NCBI RefSeq assembly: GCF_003346865.1
Contig: NZ_QDKL01000003.1
Span: 310,001-374,000, forward strand
Source of the DNA: Halobacteriovorax vibrionivorans
GTDB taxonomy: Bacteria > Bdellovibrionota > Bacteriovoracia > Bacteriovoracales > Bacteriovoracaceae
Reading direction: 5' to 3'
DNA length: 64,000 nt
Position numbers and translations under genes: made by a program. Shown here one piece after another: positions 52,744 through 62,468 of the stretch (within the stretch, counting starts at the first letter, position 1; the number at the start of each line of letters is the position of its first letter). Under the pieces are notes generated by a model. That model did no database searches. It was not told the origin of the DNA and worked only from the letters and a program-made list of their open reading frames with translations.

Positions 52744-53721
52744 ATGAGAGTCTTAGTTACAGGTGTTACTGGCTTCTTAGGCTATCATATTGCAAAAGAC
52801 TTATTAAAAGATGGACATGAAGTAATCAACTTCTCTCGTCGACACACCTCAGAAGTTGACGAGCTCGGTATCGAAACAATTAAAGGCGACCTAACTAATT
52901 ATGAAGATATTAAAAATGCCTTAAGAGATATCGATGCAGTATTCCATGCTGCAGGAAAAGTTGGAATGTGGGGGAAGAGTAAAGACTTTCATCGCATTAA
53001 TGTTGATGGAACAAAGAACCTTGTAAATGCTATGAAGGAGCAAGGTGCAAAATATTTAATCTACACAAGTACACCAAGCGTAGTCTTTGGAAAAGACGAG
53101 ATTAAAAATGGAGACGAGTCACTTCCCTATCCAAAAAAATATCTTAATGAATACGCAAAATCCAAATCTATTGCAGAACGATTTGTCCTAGAGTCAAATG
53201 GCCATGGAATACTAACAACTTCAATTAGGCCTCACTTAATTTATGGAGAACGCGATAAGAATATCATCCCAAGACTTATTCAAAGGGCAAAAAGTGGCCG
53301 TTTAAAAATTATTGGTGATGGCCAGAATTTAGTTGATATTAACTACGTAGAGAATGCATCACATGCACATGTCATGGCCTTAAAAGAGCTATCTACAGAG
53401 GCCAAGAATCAAGGAAAAGCATATTTTATTGGCCAAGAGAAACCCGTCAACCTATGGGACTTCATTAATAAAATACTAGAGGCCAAAGGTGAAAAGCCTA
53501 TTAGTAGTAAAGTTTCTCTTAAGATCGTATACTTTATTGGCCTTATTTTCGAATTAGTTTATAAGCTTCTAGGAAAGTATGACGATCAACCACCAATGAC
53601 ACGTTTTGTGGCCCTACAAATGGGAACTTCTCATTATTTCAAGCATGATAATGCAAGAGTTGATTTTGGTTATTCACCTAAAATAACAATTGAAGAATCA
53701 CTTGAGAAGATAAAAAACTAG
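52744..53721 (+). CDS. oleD: OleD, NADPH-dependent 2-alkyl-3-ketoacid reductase
   Basis: 325 residues. Short-chain/extended Rossmann fold: VTGVTGFLGYHIAKDLL at the N terminus, FHAAGKVGMWGKSKDFHRINVDGT, TSTPSVVFGKDE and the catalytic Tyr137-x3-Lys141 (YAKSK). The AAGKVGMWG and TSTPSVVF segments are specific to the OleD group. It reduces the OleA product before lactone closure. It starts 2 nt after oleC. Its 3' end overlaps the convergent uppP gene by 24 nt. Confidence 0.93.
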   Translation: MRVLVTGVTGFLGYHIAKDLLKDGHEVINFSRRHTSEVDELGIETIKGDLTNYEDIKNALRDIDAVFHAAGKVGMWGKSKDFHRINVDGTKNLVNAMKEQGAKYLIYTSTPSVVFGKDEIKNGDESLPYPKKYLNEYAKSKSIAERFVLESNGHGILTTSIRPHLIYGERDKNIIPRLIQRAKSGRLKIIGDGQNLVDINYVENASHAHVMALKELSTEAKNQGKAYFIGQEKPVNLWDFINKILEAKGEKPISSKVSLKIVYFIGLIFELVYKLLGKYDDQPPMTRFVALQMGTSHYFKHDNARVDFGYSPKITIEESLEKIKN

Positions 53722-54495
53722 CGCACTTAAAATCAAGCGATAAACTAAAAAGTAACCAAATTGGATTCTCTTTATAAGTTTCATAAAATAGTGAATAGTA
53801 GCAAGGCCCACAAAGAATGAAACCAACATGCCTATTGCACAATTAAAGAGCTCAAATTGCACACCTTGTGGTTTAGACATTAAGTTATAACTTTTGAGCA
53901 TAAAGGCTGCAAAAATAAGAGGCAGAGATAATAAGAATGAAAATGAAGAAGCGTCAGCTTTAGAAAGCCCTAAGAATCTTGCCGCAGTAATTGTAATACC
54001 TGAACGTGATACACCTGGGAAAATCGCCAGTACTTGAGATAGTCCAATTACAATAGACGATGAGGCACGAAACCCTTCCATATTCTTATTTGTTTTACTT
54101 ATGCGATCTGATATGAACAATAAGATACCAAAGAATGCTAAGTTGAATGCAATAAAGACTTCATTTCTTCCATAAGCTTCAGCAACTGGTTTTAAGATTA
54201 ATGCAAAAAAGCCTGTAAAAAAAGTTGCGATCATAAAGTTCTTAGTGAAATCATCACATGTTTTTCCAGGTAGAATAAAGAAAATTGCATTCTTTGAAAT
54301 TCTTAAGACATCTTTATGGAAGTAGATACCTACGGCCAAAGCTGTTCCCACATGCATAGCTAAATCAAAGAATATTCCTGGGTCTTTAAACTCATATATG
54401 AATGGAAGTAAGGCCAAATGACCAGAGCTTGAAACAGGTAGAAACTCTGTTAATCCTTGAATTATTCCATAAACAATGGCCATCCATAATGTCAT
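53698..54495 (-). CDS. uppP: Undecaprenyl-diphosphatase
   Basis: 265 residues, integral membrane enzyme that recycles the lipid carrier for peptidoglycan. EFLPVSSSGHLALL (17-30) and PGVSRSGITITAARFLGL (about 160-177) are the two catalytic loops. Seven to eight hydrophobic segments. The start ATG overlaps the upstream RDD gene (ATGA, 54492-54495). Its 3' end overlaps oleD by 24 nt on the opposite strand, with no terminator between. Confidence 0.97.
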   Translation of the reverse strand: MTLWMAIVYGIIQGLTEFLPVSSSGHLALLPFIYEFKDPGIFFDLAMHVGTALAVGIYFHKDVLRISKNAIFFILPGKTCDDFTKNFMIATFFTGFFALILKPVAEAYGRNEVFIAFNLAFFGILLFISDRISKTNKNMEGFRASSSIVIGLSQVLAIFPGVSRSGITITAARFLGLSKADASSFSFLLSLPLIFAAFMLKSYNLMSKPQGVQFELFNCAIGMLVSFFVGLATIHYFMKLIKRIQFGYFLVYRLILSALVFYLLK

Positions 54496-56081
54496 TTCAA
54501 CTTTTCCTTAACTTCTAAAATTGGCTTTTTATCTTTTAATTTTAGGCCAAGAAGAATGTCATTGAAACCCTTAATTGTCGCTTTAGAATAAAATATGTCT
54601 TTTCTTTCTAATGCCATTTTAAAAACTAAAGAATAACGCTGCAAGGCTGAACGTACAGTATCGATATAATCTTGCTGATTAGACTCTAGGGCAGATAAAG
54701 CAGACTCAACGTAAACTCCTAAAATATATCTTTCAAAGTTTCGTCGATAATCTTTACTCTGATCAACTTCATTTAAAAAATCAAAGGCAAATAAAGGATT
54801 AAACAAGCTCTCCTTAATCCAAATATCATATCTCTCCTCTACTTTCTTTCCCCATCTAGCTTTGAAAAAAAGTGCGTTAGACAAAGCGGCCTGTGACTTA
54901 TCATTATCAAGATGTCTGTCCCAAACACTTTTATAAACAATAGGCCTTAACTGTGAGAGACTAAAAAAAGTTTCACGGTATATAATATTCTCACCAGAAT
55001 AATCTTTTTTACGTACAAATATAGTGTCTCCACTTTTAATGAAGTCCACATAATTATCGTGTGTTAATTCAAGTAACTTAGATAGCTCTAGTTTCATTTG
55101 AAGGTATGGTAGGAATTGGAAATGCCCTTTCATCATTAATTTAGGAATATTTTTATAATCAACAAGAAAAGCATTTGATATTAATTGAAACAGCTCTAGT
55201 GATGCTCGTTGATTAATATAGAAGTAGTCCTTGTCATCTTTAATTGATAACTCCAGCGATTTATCAAGTTCGGGATAGTACAGGCTAAAAAACCAAAGAT
55301 TATTTTTGGCGACTTTAACAAGCTCATAGAGATCAAAACGTGAAGCTATTTTAAAACTGCCCTTAATTGAAAGTTTCTTATCCCATAGAGAGACTAAAGG
55401 ACGAAAGATTGTTTTTGATGAAACCTTTCTAATTTCATAACTTGGAATAAGCTCAAAACGCCCATCTGCCAAGTTTGTGAAACTAGAAAATCCCAAAGTT
55501 TTTGAACCAATTTCTTGAAAAGATTCAAAGTCCTTAATATCCCCTTCCACAAAACTCTTTAGGCCATAATCAACTTGTTGCTGTCCTAGAAGTTGTTGCT
55601 TATACATCAAAGGACTAAAAGGTGTTAAGGCGACTGCTATGAGACAGATTAACGTAGCAAAGAAGTAAGAAATTACTTTTGAACGATACACTAAGCGAGA
55701 TGCTGTTAATTTAGAACTCCAAGGATGTTCAATTTCTCTAGAAAAGAGGTCAAGTACAACACGAATAGGTAAAAGTATTAATCGCATAATGGCGGCCAAT
55801 CTTCGCAAAAAGAAGCTAGGGGCCATAATTCTTACACCACATATTAATTGTCCAAAAGTTAAACTGAACAACAGAGCGCAATAGAAATAATAGAAGAAAT
55901 AAGTCACGACAAAAACAAAGAGATGCTGGATCGAGAGAGAATCCTTTGAAATATGAAAAACAGAGTTGGCCAGTGCCAACACGAACTCATTTGACAATAA
56001 TCCGTAGCTTAAAAACAAACATAGGCATAAATCGATTATAGTGGCCGTAGTCTTTAAATATCGTTTCGGTGTAAAAAACAT
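54492..56081 (-). CDS. RDD-like membrane protein with large soluble domain
   Basis: 529 residues. Three or four hydrophobic segments (about 13-32, 48-73, 95-110, 132-156); RYLKTTATIIDLCL at the start and FGQLICGVRIM suit an RDD-type membrane unit. Residues 160-529 form a soluble, charged region of mixed helices and strands, not recognised. It is translationally coupled to uppP (ATGA overlap), and both belong to the cell envelope, so a linked role is possible. Confidence 0.55.
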   Translation of the reverse strand: MFFTPKRYLKTTATIIDLCLCLFLSYGLLSNEFVLALANSVFHISKDSLSIQHLFVFVVTYFFYYFYCALLFSLTFGQLICGVRIMAPSFFLRRLAAIMRLILLPIRVVLDLFSREIEHPWSSKLTASRLVYRSKVISYFFATLICLIAVALTPFSPLMYKQQLLGQQQVDYGLKSFVEGDIKDFESFQEIGSKTLGFSSFTNLADGRFELIPSYEIRKVSSKTIFRPLVSLWDKKLSIKGSFKIASRFDLYELVKVAKNNLWFFSLYYPELDKSLELSIKDDKDYFYINQRASLELFQLISNAFLVDYKNIPKLMMKGHFQFLPYLQMKLELSKLLELTHDNYVDFIKSGDTIFVRKKDYSGENIIYRETFFSLSQLRPIVYKSVWDRHLDNDKSQAALSNALFFKARWGKKVEERYDIWIKESLFNPLFAFDFLNEVDQSKDYRRNFERYILGVYVESALSALESNQQDYIDTVRSALQRYSLVFKMALERKDIFYSKATIKGFNDILLGLKLKDKKPILEVKEKLK

Positions 56082-56339
56082 AGAGATTTTGCTTCCAAAT
56101 AATAGTTATTTCTTAAAACGGCCACAAAATTTGGCACTATATTTTTAGAAATTTTGAAATTTAGATATATTTTAACACTATGAAATGACGTGATCCAATT
56201 CATAATTTCAAGGACTTATTTTCTTGTCGAAACAATAAATTACCCAACTTACTAGGTCAGAATTGAAAACCTTAATAAAATAAAGAAAATAGATAATTTG
56301 TCGATAAGTATAAGGCATTGAATTGACAGGGGAACTAAA

Positions 56340-59300
56340 GTGAAAAGATTAACAAAGGCCAAAGAAACAAAGAGCTTGAATAAAGAAGGTGAAAATTCTT
56401 CTTTAAAAAAAGTTAAGGTTAGCGTACTTGCACTAACTCTTATTCATTCATCTCTACCATTAAGTGCTCAAGCTTTTGTAAAAAAAGATGGAGAGACATG
56501 GTCTCAATACACTTCTGGCTCTGGTGCTAAAACAATTATGGGTGCCCTAAACCTTGTCGGTAATATGTCTAAGCAGATGTATAACCAAGGACAACTTTCA
56601 CAACAAGAAATCCAAGGCCTGCATTCATTCAATAAAGCACAAGCAGATGCACAACAGAAAATGTCTGCTCGTCGTTTTCACCCTGCCTTTAACTGCCCTC
56701 TTGCTCCTGAACCAATCCTTGCTCCAAATGGTGCCTGTAGTGTTGGTGGACAAATGAAAATTCCAGAGCAAGCGCTTGAATTTGGACAAAAGATTCTAAA
56801 TGAATATATGAGCTTTAAAAAGCCTCGCAATGTTCCTCCTTATATCGGGGAACAATGTCTTACAGAGGGTCTAAAGAGTATTGAAGACAATTACCAATCA
56901 ATGACATCTAAATATGAAGAGATGATTGCTCAATTTGAAGCTCAATTAAATCAAACAATTGAAATTCAAAAGAAGAATAAAATCAAAGTCGATGAATTAA
57001 ACGCATTACTAAATGGTGGCGGAAATAAAGTAAGTCAGGACTTTAAAAATACTGACTTTAATAAGCTACTACCAGAAAACTGCGTTGATGCATATGATGT
57101 TAACAAGATCATCAAAAGCCCTAGAGGTGGTGGACTTGTTGGCCTAAAAGATAAAATGACAAATGATGAAAGAGAAGCAAAAGGATTTAGAGGACACTCT
57201 CTTGCTGAATTAAATGCAAAAATAGCAAGTGATAAGAAAAAAGTTATTGCTGCTCTTAAAAACGACGGACTCGGTGCCCTTACACGAAATAGTACTTATA
57301 GTGGCCTAAGATTTGGGAAACTATTTAATGATATCGGAAAAGGTAACCTAAGAGCAGACCTTGGAACAAGAGCTGCAAAGATCAATAATCTTATGAGCAA
57401 ACTTGGTGTAAGTGATGCAGACGTACCAAAGGATCCATTAGACCCAAGCTTTAGTGCAAAAGTAGAACGTCTTGCTGCAAAGAGTACTGCTTCATATCAA
57501 GAGAAGTTTGTCTTAGAGTGTATGTCAGGTTCAAATAGAGCTGCATACTCAACTCCACTAGCACAATCACTAAAGAGCTTCGATCACGTAAAGCTAGGTA
57601 ATAGTGGTGATGCCTTAAGCCGTTTTAAAAGAGTTGCTTCTGATGCATTTAGCTCTCCAACTTCTCTATCAGCACTTGATCGTACAGTTAACTCAATCGA
57701 AGATGGAAATATCAGAATTACTGTTACTAATAGTAGCGGTCGTGATGTAACAAAATCAGTTGGTCAATACTACAATGATCTAAAGAATGAATGTACAGCA
57801 ATCTATAATGGTGACCTAAAGCCAGCTGGTGATGCTGCAAAACTTGAAACATATCGTGCAGAAGTTCAAGAACTAGTAAGTGAAGCTAAGAAACTACAAG
57901 AAGATACAAGTAGAAGTATCGCTTCAGGTGGAGAAGGAAGTATTTCTGCTCTTATCGATGAAGCATTATACAATTGTAATGGACGCTCTGTTGAACTAAG
58001 TAGCTGTAGTTCTAAAGATACTTATAATACATCAAGCTCAAGTTTCTGTGTAACTCAGGCAGCCTCTTGTTCTGAAAACCTTGCACAATGTAGTGCATTC
58101 ACAGAGAACTTAGTGCAACAAAAGACACAAGAACTAAAGCAACAAGCTGACCTTTATAATGCACAAATGATGCAACAAGAAGAAAGGGCCAAGGCCCTTG
58201 TGACTCAAATGCAGTCACACATGTCAAATGTTGCAGACAAAATGTATAAGGGAATGTTCCCTAACCTAACACCAGCTGCAGCAAAAGCTTTTGGATTATC
58301 ATCAATGAACGGTCTAACATTTGAAGGTGGACTTACTGCTATTGATGTTCCAAAAAGTGATCAACAAATAGCTGGTATCTTTCTTGAAAAAGATCCAGAA
58401 AAGTTTAAGAAAGCATTAATGGATCAGATGGTTGGAAATATTTCTAAAATGAAAGGAAGTCTTGAAAACTGGAAAAAAGAGCAAATGAATCATATTGCTG
58501 AACAAAAAGGCACAATTGGACAAAGCTTAAATGATGAGATCACAAAGTGGCAAAACTTTGTTTCAGACTGTAATGGAGCAATTCAAGAAAGAAATAACAA
58601 GATGGCCTCACAACTAGAAGAAGCTAGAAAACAAGCTTCAGAAAATGCGCAAGAACAATTGAAGTTTTGTCAAAAACTAAGAGGTCTTCAAGAGCAAGGA
58701 CCAGGGCCAGGTTGTAACGGTGATCACTCAGCAAAGGATCTCTACTCTGATGCAGTAGAAATTGCTTCTGTTCTTCAAGCACAACAGCCTCAACGAGGAC
58801 CAGCAAGTATATTAAACCCAGGTAGCAATAGTACACAAATATTTGAACAGATAAATGAATATAGTCGCTTTTGTGATGAAGCAAATTCACAAGGACTACT
58901 TTCTGATAATGGAGAGGATGATAGCTCAAATGATCAATTAATTACACTATGTGAAGACAATGGTGGCGATCAAGAGTTAATCACGAACTTAACAGATACA
59001 CTTATCAAAGGCCTAACAGAGGATGAGAAGAAGTATGAAGATAACTTAAAGGACTACATCCTTGGAGAAGCCGACTTAAGTGAAGATCTGAAGAAAGTGC
59101 TAAGGAAAGACAATAGAACAATGGCAAGACAAATTAAGTCATTACAAGAAAGATCTAATGAGTTTAAAGACTCTGAGAATGGATATGGCCGTGGATTCTG
59201 TTCAATGATTACTAGCAATAGCGGAAAAACAGCTTATATCTCTAAAGAATGTAAGAAATATGAAGGCGATGAAGATAAGACTGCTTTCCAAAAATGTGAA

Positions 59301-59546
59301 TCAGAAGCAAGAGATCGCTTCAGTGACGATAAACTCGATGCCCTTGGACTTTCATCAGCTGCAAAAGTTATTGCCTCAGTTAATAGTCCAGGACTTCAAG
59401 ATGCATGGCATAGCATTGGTGAGAAGTATAATGGTACAGCATGTGCGGCCATCAACGGATCACAACTCGGGCAAAAAGGACTTATCCCAGGACTTATGGA
59501 GAAGATCAATCGCGATATAGCTTCAGAGGATGGGATGATCCAATAA
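56340..59546 (+). CDS. Very large exported Cys-rich coiled-coil protein
   Basis: 1068 residues starting with GTG at 56340, with an AGGGGAAC ribosome site. An unusually long N-terminal basic region (about 30 residues) precedes a hydrophobic signal core VSVLALTLIHSSLPLSAQAF. The mature protein is Gln/Lys/Glu-rich, with long helices around 190-225 and 580-640 (KTQELKQQADLYNAQMMQQEERAKALV). At least 20 Cys occur, several in close pairs (CSSKD, ASCSENLAQCS, LGQKG). No family recognised. It leads a three-gene operon with a lipoprotein metallopeptidase 30 nt downstream. Confidence 0.6.
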   Translation: MKRLTKAKETKSLNKEGENSSLKKVKVSVLALTLIHSSLPLSAQAFVKKDGETWSQYTSGSGAKTIMGALNLVGNMSKQMYNQGQLSQQEIQGLHSFNKAQADAQQKMSARRFHPAFNCPLAPEPILAPNGACSVGGQMKIPEQALEFGQKILNEYMSFKKPRNVPPYIGEQCLTEGLKSIEDNYQSMTSKYEEMIAQFEAQLNQTIEIQKKNKIKVDELNALLNGGGNKVSQDFKNTDFNKLLPENCVDAYDVNKIIKSPRGGGLVGLKDKMTNDEREAKGFRGHSLAELNAKIASDKKKVIAALKNDGLGALTRNSTYSGLRFGKLFNDIGKGNLRADLGTRAAKINNLMSKLGVSDADVPKDPLDPSFSAKVERLAAKSTASYQEKFVLECMSGSNRAAYSTPLAQSLKSFDHVKLGNSGDALSRFKRVASDAFSSPTSLSALDRTVNSIEDGNIRITVTNSSGRDVTKSVGQYYNDLKNECTAIYNGDLKPAGDAAKLETYRAEVQELVSEAKKLQEDTSRSIASGGEGSISALIDEALYNCNGRSVELSSCSSKDTYNTSSSSFCVTQAASCSENLAQCSAFTENLVQQKTQELKQQADLYNAQMMQQEERAKALVTQMQSHMSNVADKMYKGMFPNLTPAAAKAFGLSSMNGLTFEGGLTAIDVPKSDQQIAGIFLEKDPEKFKKALMDQMVGNISKMKGSLENWKKEQMNHIAEQKGTIGQSLNDEITKWQNFVSDCNGAIQERNNKMASQLEEARKQASENAQEQLKFCQKLRGLQEQGPGPGCNGDHSAKDLYSDAVEIASVLQAQQPQRGPASILNPGSNSTQIFEQINEYSRFCDEANSQGLLSDNGEDDSSNDQLITLCEDNGGDQELITNLTDTLIKGLTEDEKKYEDNLKDYILGEADLSEDLKKVLRKDNRTMARQIKSLQERSNEFKDSENGYGRGFCSMITSNSGKTAYISKECKKYEGDEDKTAFQKCESEARDRFSDDKLDALGLSSAAKVIASVNSPGLQDAWHSIGEKYNGTACAAINGSQLGQKGLIPGLMEKINRDIASEDGMIQ

Positions 59547-59576
59547 GGAAAATTAATTAAGGCATAGGAGGCCTAA

Positions 59577-61940
59577 TTGAATATAGCGGTACGTAAGCTT
59601 AGAAAAAAACAAAGAGAATTAAAAGCACTCACCTTTTATTTGTGCTTAGGGCTTCTTACAACTTCATGCTTAGTAGATCCCGCTCAAAATCGTACAGGTT
59701 CTGGGGGAAAGGCCCTAAAGAATACACAAGATACAGTCTCTGCAGGTTATGGACGAGTACTTGCTGCTAATCCACTGATCTTAAGTGATTATAGTGCTGA
59801 TGAAGATACAGATCTATCAACTCTTATCACGCGCTCTCCAGTACCAATCACAAATAATCAATATCTAATTAAAGATTGTACCATGGTTGCAAACTGCCTT
59901 GAGGTTACAGAAGATACAGGAATTTCTCCTTTCTACAATGAAACAAGTCAATGGGCATTTCCAGTTACATCAACTGAATTTCTACAAATTAATGCTTACT
60001 ACCACATGTCAAAGATCATGGATACATACCTATCGGACATGCAAAATTACTATAATATCGTTTATCCAAATACTGGATCACGTCCCTTCTCAAGTACAAT
60101 TCCAAGTGATTCCGATCAGCATAAGTCATTTTGGAAAAGCTTAACAAACTCAAGTTCAAAACTTATTGTAGAAGCGGATTCTTCACTTAAAGATAATGCA
60201 AGCTTTAGCCCAAGTAATTTCAAAATAAGGCTAGGTTATCTATCTGGTTATACAAATTTAAAAATGGCACAAGACCCTTCAGTTATCTACCATGAGTTCG
60301 GTCATACTGTTGTTGAGCGTCTAATGAACCATCGTAATCGCTCTTACGCAGTAAATAATTGCCTTGGAAATGATGAATACGAAGTATGTAGTGGTGAAAG
60401 TCAACTAGGATACTTTGCTCACGATGATGCTTTATCAATCAACGAAGGTCTATCAGATTATTTCTCGTACTTCGTTAATAGTCGTGAACATATGGGAGAA
60501 TGGGGACTTGGTAAATTTAAAAATGCCTCTCGCCCACTTTCAGAAGATGATAGTCTTCACATTGCAGGAATATCAAGTGATAGTGATTCACGCTTAAGAT
60601 ATCCAGAATACCTAGGATATAATGTATATTCACCTGAAAAAAGAATTGATGATATCCACTTAGATGGACAAATAATCAGTCACTTCTTAGTTGCTCTTAC
60701 AAAAGAATTTCAAAATAAATGTACTGGCACTCACACACAAGCTAAGAAATTAGTATTCTACACTTTGGCCGAAACACTGGCAGAACTTGGTGACTTAACA
60801 GCAAAGGCAAAGGACAGTTTTGTCGACCAGATAAATCTGGATATTAACTATGCACACGAATGGCTTAAATCAGTAAAGCCTGTTAATTTTAGAAACTTCT
60901 CTCAGGCATTTGCTAGAAATGTTTTAAAAATGACTATACAAAGCACAAGCCTATGCCCTCTCAATTCATTCTCAAAAGATGATCTTGAGCAATTACTGGA
61001 CTCTTATGGCCTACTCCTATTTAGAACATATAATACTAATTATAACTTTACAGGTACATCTGGTAACGTAACTGTTAATCAACTTAATAGAAAAAAATCT
61101 GAACTAATAAGTAAAAATCTTTTAATAGAAGACACAAGATCGACATATTCGGATATTAGTGTTTTCGATATAAGATCGACGATCTATCAAACAATTAGAA
61201 ATCAAATGAAGATCGAAGAAGTCACAACAACAGATGCAAGATACAATAATGGTAACGGCCAGGTTTCACCAGGAGAAATCGTTGGAATCTTTGCTAATGT
61301 CTTTAATAAGTCCAATTCGATTATGGCAGGAACAAGAGTGCTCGCTTCAGACTGGGCACATATGCAAGATGGCCTTCCATGTACAGATTTAAGTGACAAC
61401 TTTCCTTCCCTAGCTCAGGGTGGAACAACATGTGACCAATTAACAAAAGATAACTATGATGATTCAGGACGTATCATGCCAGTTTGCATGCTTACATATA
61501 ATGATGGCTCAAGCACAAAGATTTTAAATCAACATGAATTCTTAAAAAAGATGAAATCAGATATTGGACTACTTGAACAAGATTGTCTTGGACAAGGAGA
61601 AGAAAGAACACAAGATGATTTAAATAACTGTTTCGTAAAGGCCATACCAAGTGCTAACACACAGAATATACCATTCATGCTACCTAACTCAAACTGGCAA
61701 GAAACAATGCAAGATGAACAAGGACAGCCAATATTCACTGACTCAAATTTAATGTTTTTTGAAATTAACAAAAATATACCAATTGGAACGGAAGTCACAT
61801 GTCGCCTACGTACGACATTTTCAAATTGTGATGATTGCTATCATGATAGCCAATCTTCATATGACGACTTCAGTGATTTTGAATTTGCAGGTGAGAAACC
61901 TTTTAATATTTTAAATATTAATTTTAAGATTGGACAATAG
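59577..61940 (+). CDS. Lipoprotein zinc metallopeptidase
   Basis: 787 residues, TTG start at 59577 supported by a perfect AGGAGG 6 nt upstream. After a basic N terminus the lipobox LTTSC gives an acylated Cys. The zinc motif is HEFGH in VIYHEFGHTVVERL (about residue 240), with NEGLSDYFSYFV (about 290) giving the third Glu ligand, as in M4/M36-type gluzincins. The C-terminal ~250 residues are a beta-rich, Cys-containing region (NCDDCYHD). It follows the Cys-rich giant and precedes a small membrane-anchored gene, so probably one envelope system. Confidence 0.85.
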   Translation: MNIAVRKLRKKQRELKALTFYLCLGLLTTSCLVDPAQNRTGSGGKALKNTQDTVSAGYGRVLAANPLILSDYSADEDTDLSTLITRSPVPITNNQYLIKDCTMVANCLEVTEDTGISPFYNETSQWAFPVTSTEFLQINAYYHMSKIMDTYLSDMQNYYNIVYPNTGSRPFSSTIPSDSDQHKSFWKSLTNSSSKLIVEADSSLKDNASFSPSNFKIRLGYLSGYTNLKMAQDPSVIYHEFGHTVVERLMNHRNRSYAVNNCLGNDEYEVCSGESQLGYFAHDDALSINEGLSDYFSYFVNSREHMGEWGLGKFKNASRPLSEDDSLHIAGISSDSDSRLRYPEYLGYNVYSPEKRIDDIHLDGQIISHFLVALTKEFQNKCTGTHTQAKKLVFYTLAETLAELGDLTAKAKDSFVDQINLDINYAHEWLKSVKPVNFRNFSQAFARNVLKMTIQSTSLCPLNSFSKDDLEQLLDSYGLLLFRTYNTNYNFTGTSGNVTVNQLNRKKSELISKNLLIEDTRSTYSDISVFDIRSTIYQTIRNQMKIEEVTTTDARYNNGNGQVSPGEIVGIFANVFNKSNSIMAGTRVLASDWAHMQDGLPCTDLSDNFPSLAQGGTTCDQLTKDNYDDSGRIMPVCMLTYNDGSSTKILNQHEFLKKMKSDIGLLEQDCLGQGEERTQDDLNNCFVKAIPSANTQNIPFMLPNSNWQETMQDEQGQPIFTDSNLMFFEINKNIPIGTEVTCRLRTTFSNCDDCYHDSQSSYDDFSDFEFAGEKPFNILNINFKIGQ

Positions 61941-61955
61941 GCCATAAGGGAAATC

Positions 61956-62468
61956 ATGAAAAAAGCATTAGTAATTGGAAGTTTCTTTGTTGCTGGGTTA
62001 TTCATTATCTCTTCTTATCAAAATGAAGAATCAAATATTGTCACAAAGTCAAAAGTTCAAGCAGATAAAGCTATAACAAAAAACACACATAAGCATCATC
62101 ATAATAAGAAAGTAAAGTCTCGCTCTATTGCATCTTTGGATACATCACTAAATAAGAAACCGCATAAAGTAGAAACGGAAACACCACAATTTGGACGAAT
62201 AAAGAAAGAATTAACTGAATCTGATATTGAAGTTATCAACAAGGTTAAGAGCAATATCCCTGCCCTTGCAGATAGTGAATTTGAAATTGTAAAAAGGCTA
62301 AGAATCTCTAATAAGTCGATTTATATCGTTAATCAGACATTTAATGGATTACCGCAATCATTTACAGCACTAATTGATAACAAGAGTGGTCGAATTGAAA
62401 AGAGCTGGGGCAAAACACGATATGAAATGCCCCAAGCAACAAGACACTACCCAGCAACTACTTACTAA
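61956..62468 (+). CDS. Small membrane-anchored protein with His/Lys-rich linker
   Basis: 170 residues. N-terminal anchor or signal (LVIGSFFVAGLFIISS), then a His/Lys-rich stretch (THKHHHNKKVKSRS), and a C-terminal domain of about 80 residues (SEFEIVKRLRISNKSIYIV, FTALIDNKSGRIEKSWG) that looks PepSY- or propeptide-like. This is of interest beside a metallopeptidase, since PepSY domains often act as protease inhibitors; the resemblance is by pattern only. It ends 11 nt inside the convergent acetyltransferase gene. Confidence 0.55.
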   Translation: MKKALVIGSFFVAGLFIISSYQNEESNIVTKSKVQADKAITKNTHKHHHNKKVKSRSIASLDTSLNKKPHKVETETPQFGRIKKELTESDIEVINKVKSNIPALADSEFEIVKRLRISNKSIYIVNQTFNGLPQSFTALIDNKSGRIEKSWGKTRYEMPQATRHYPATTY

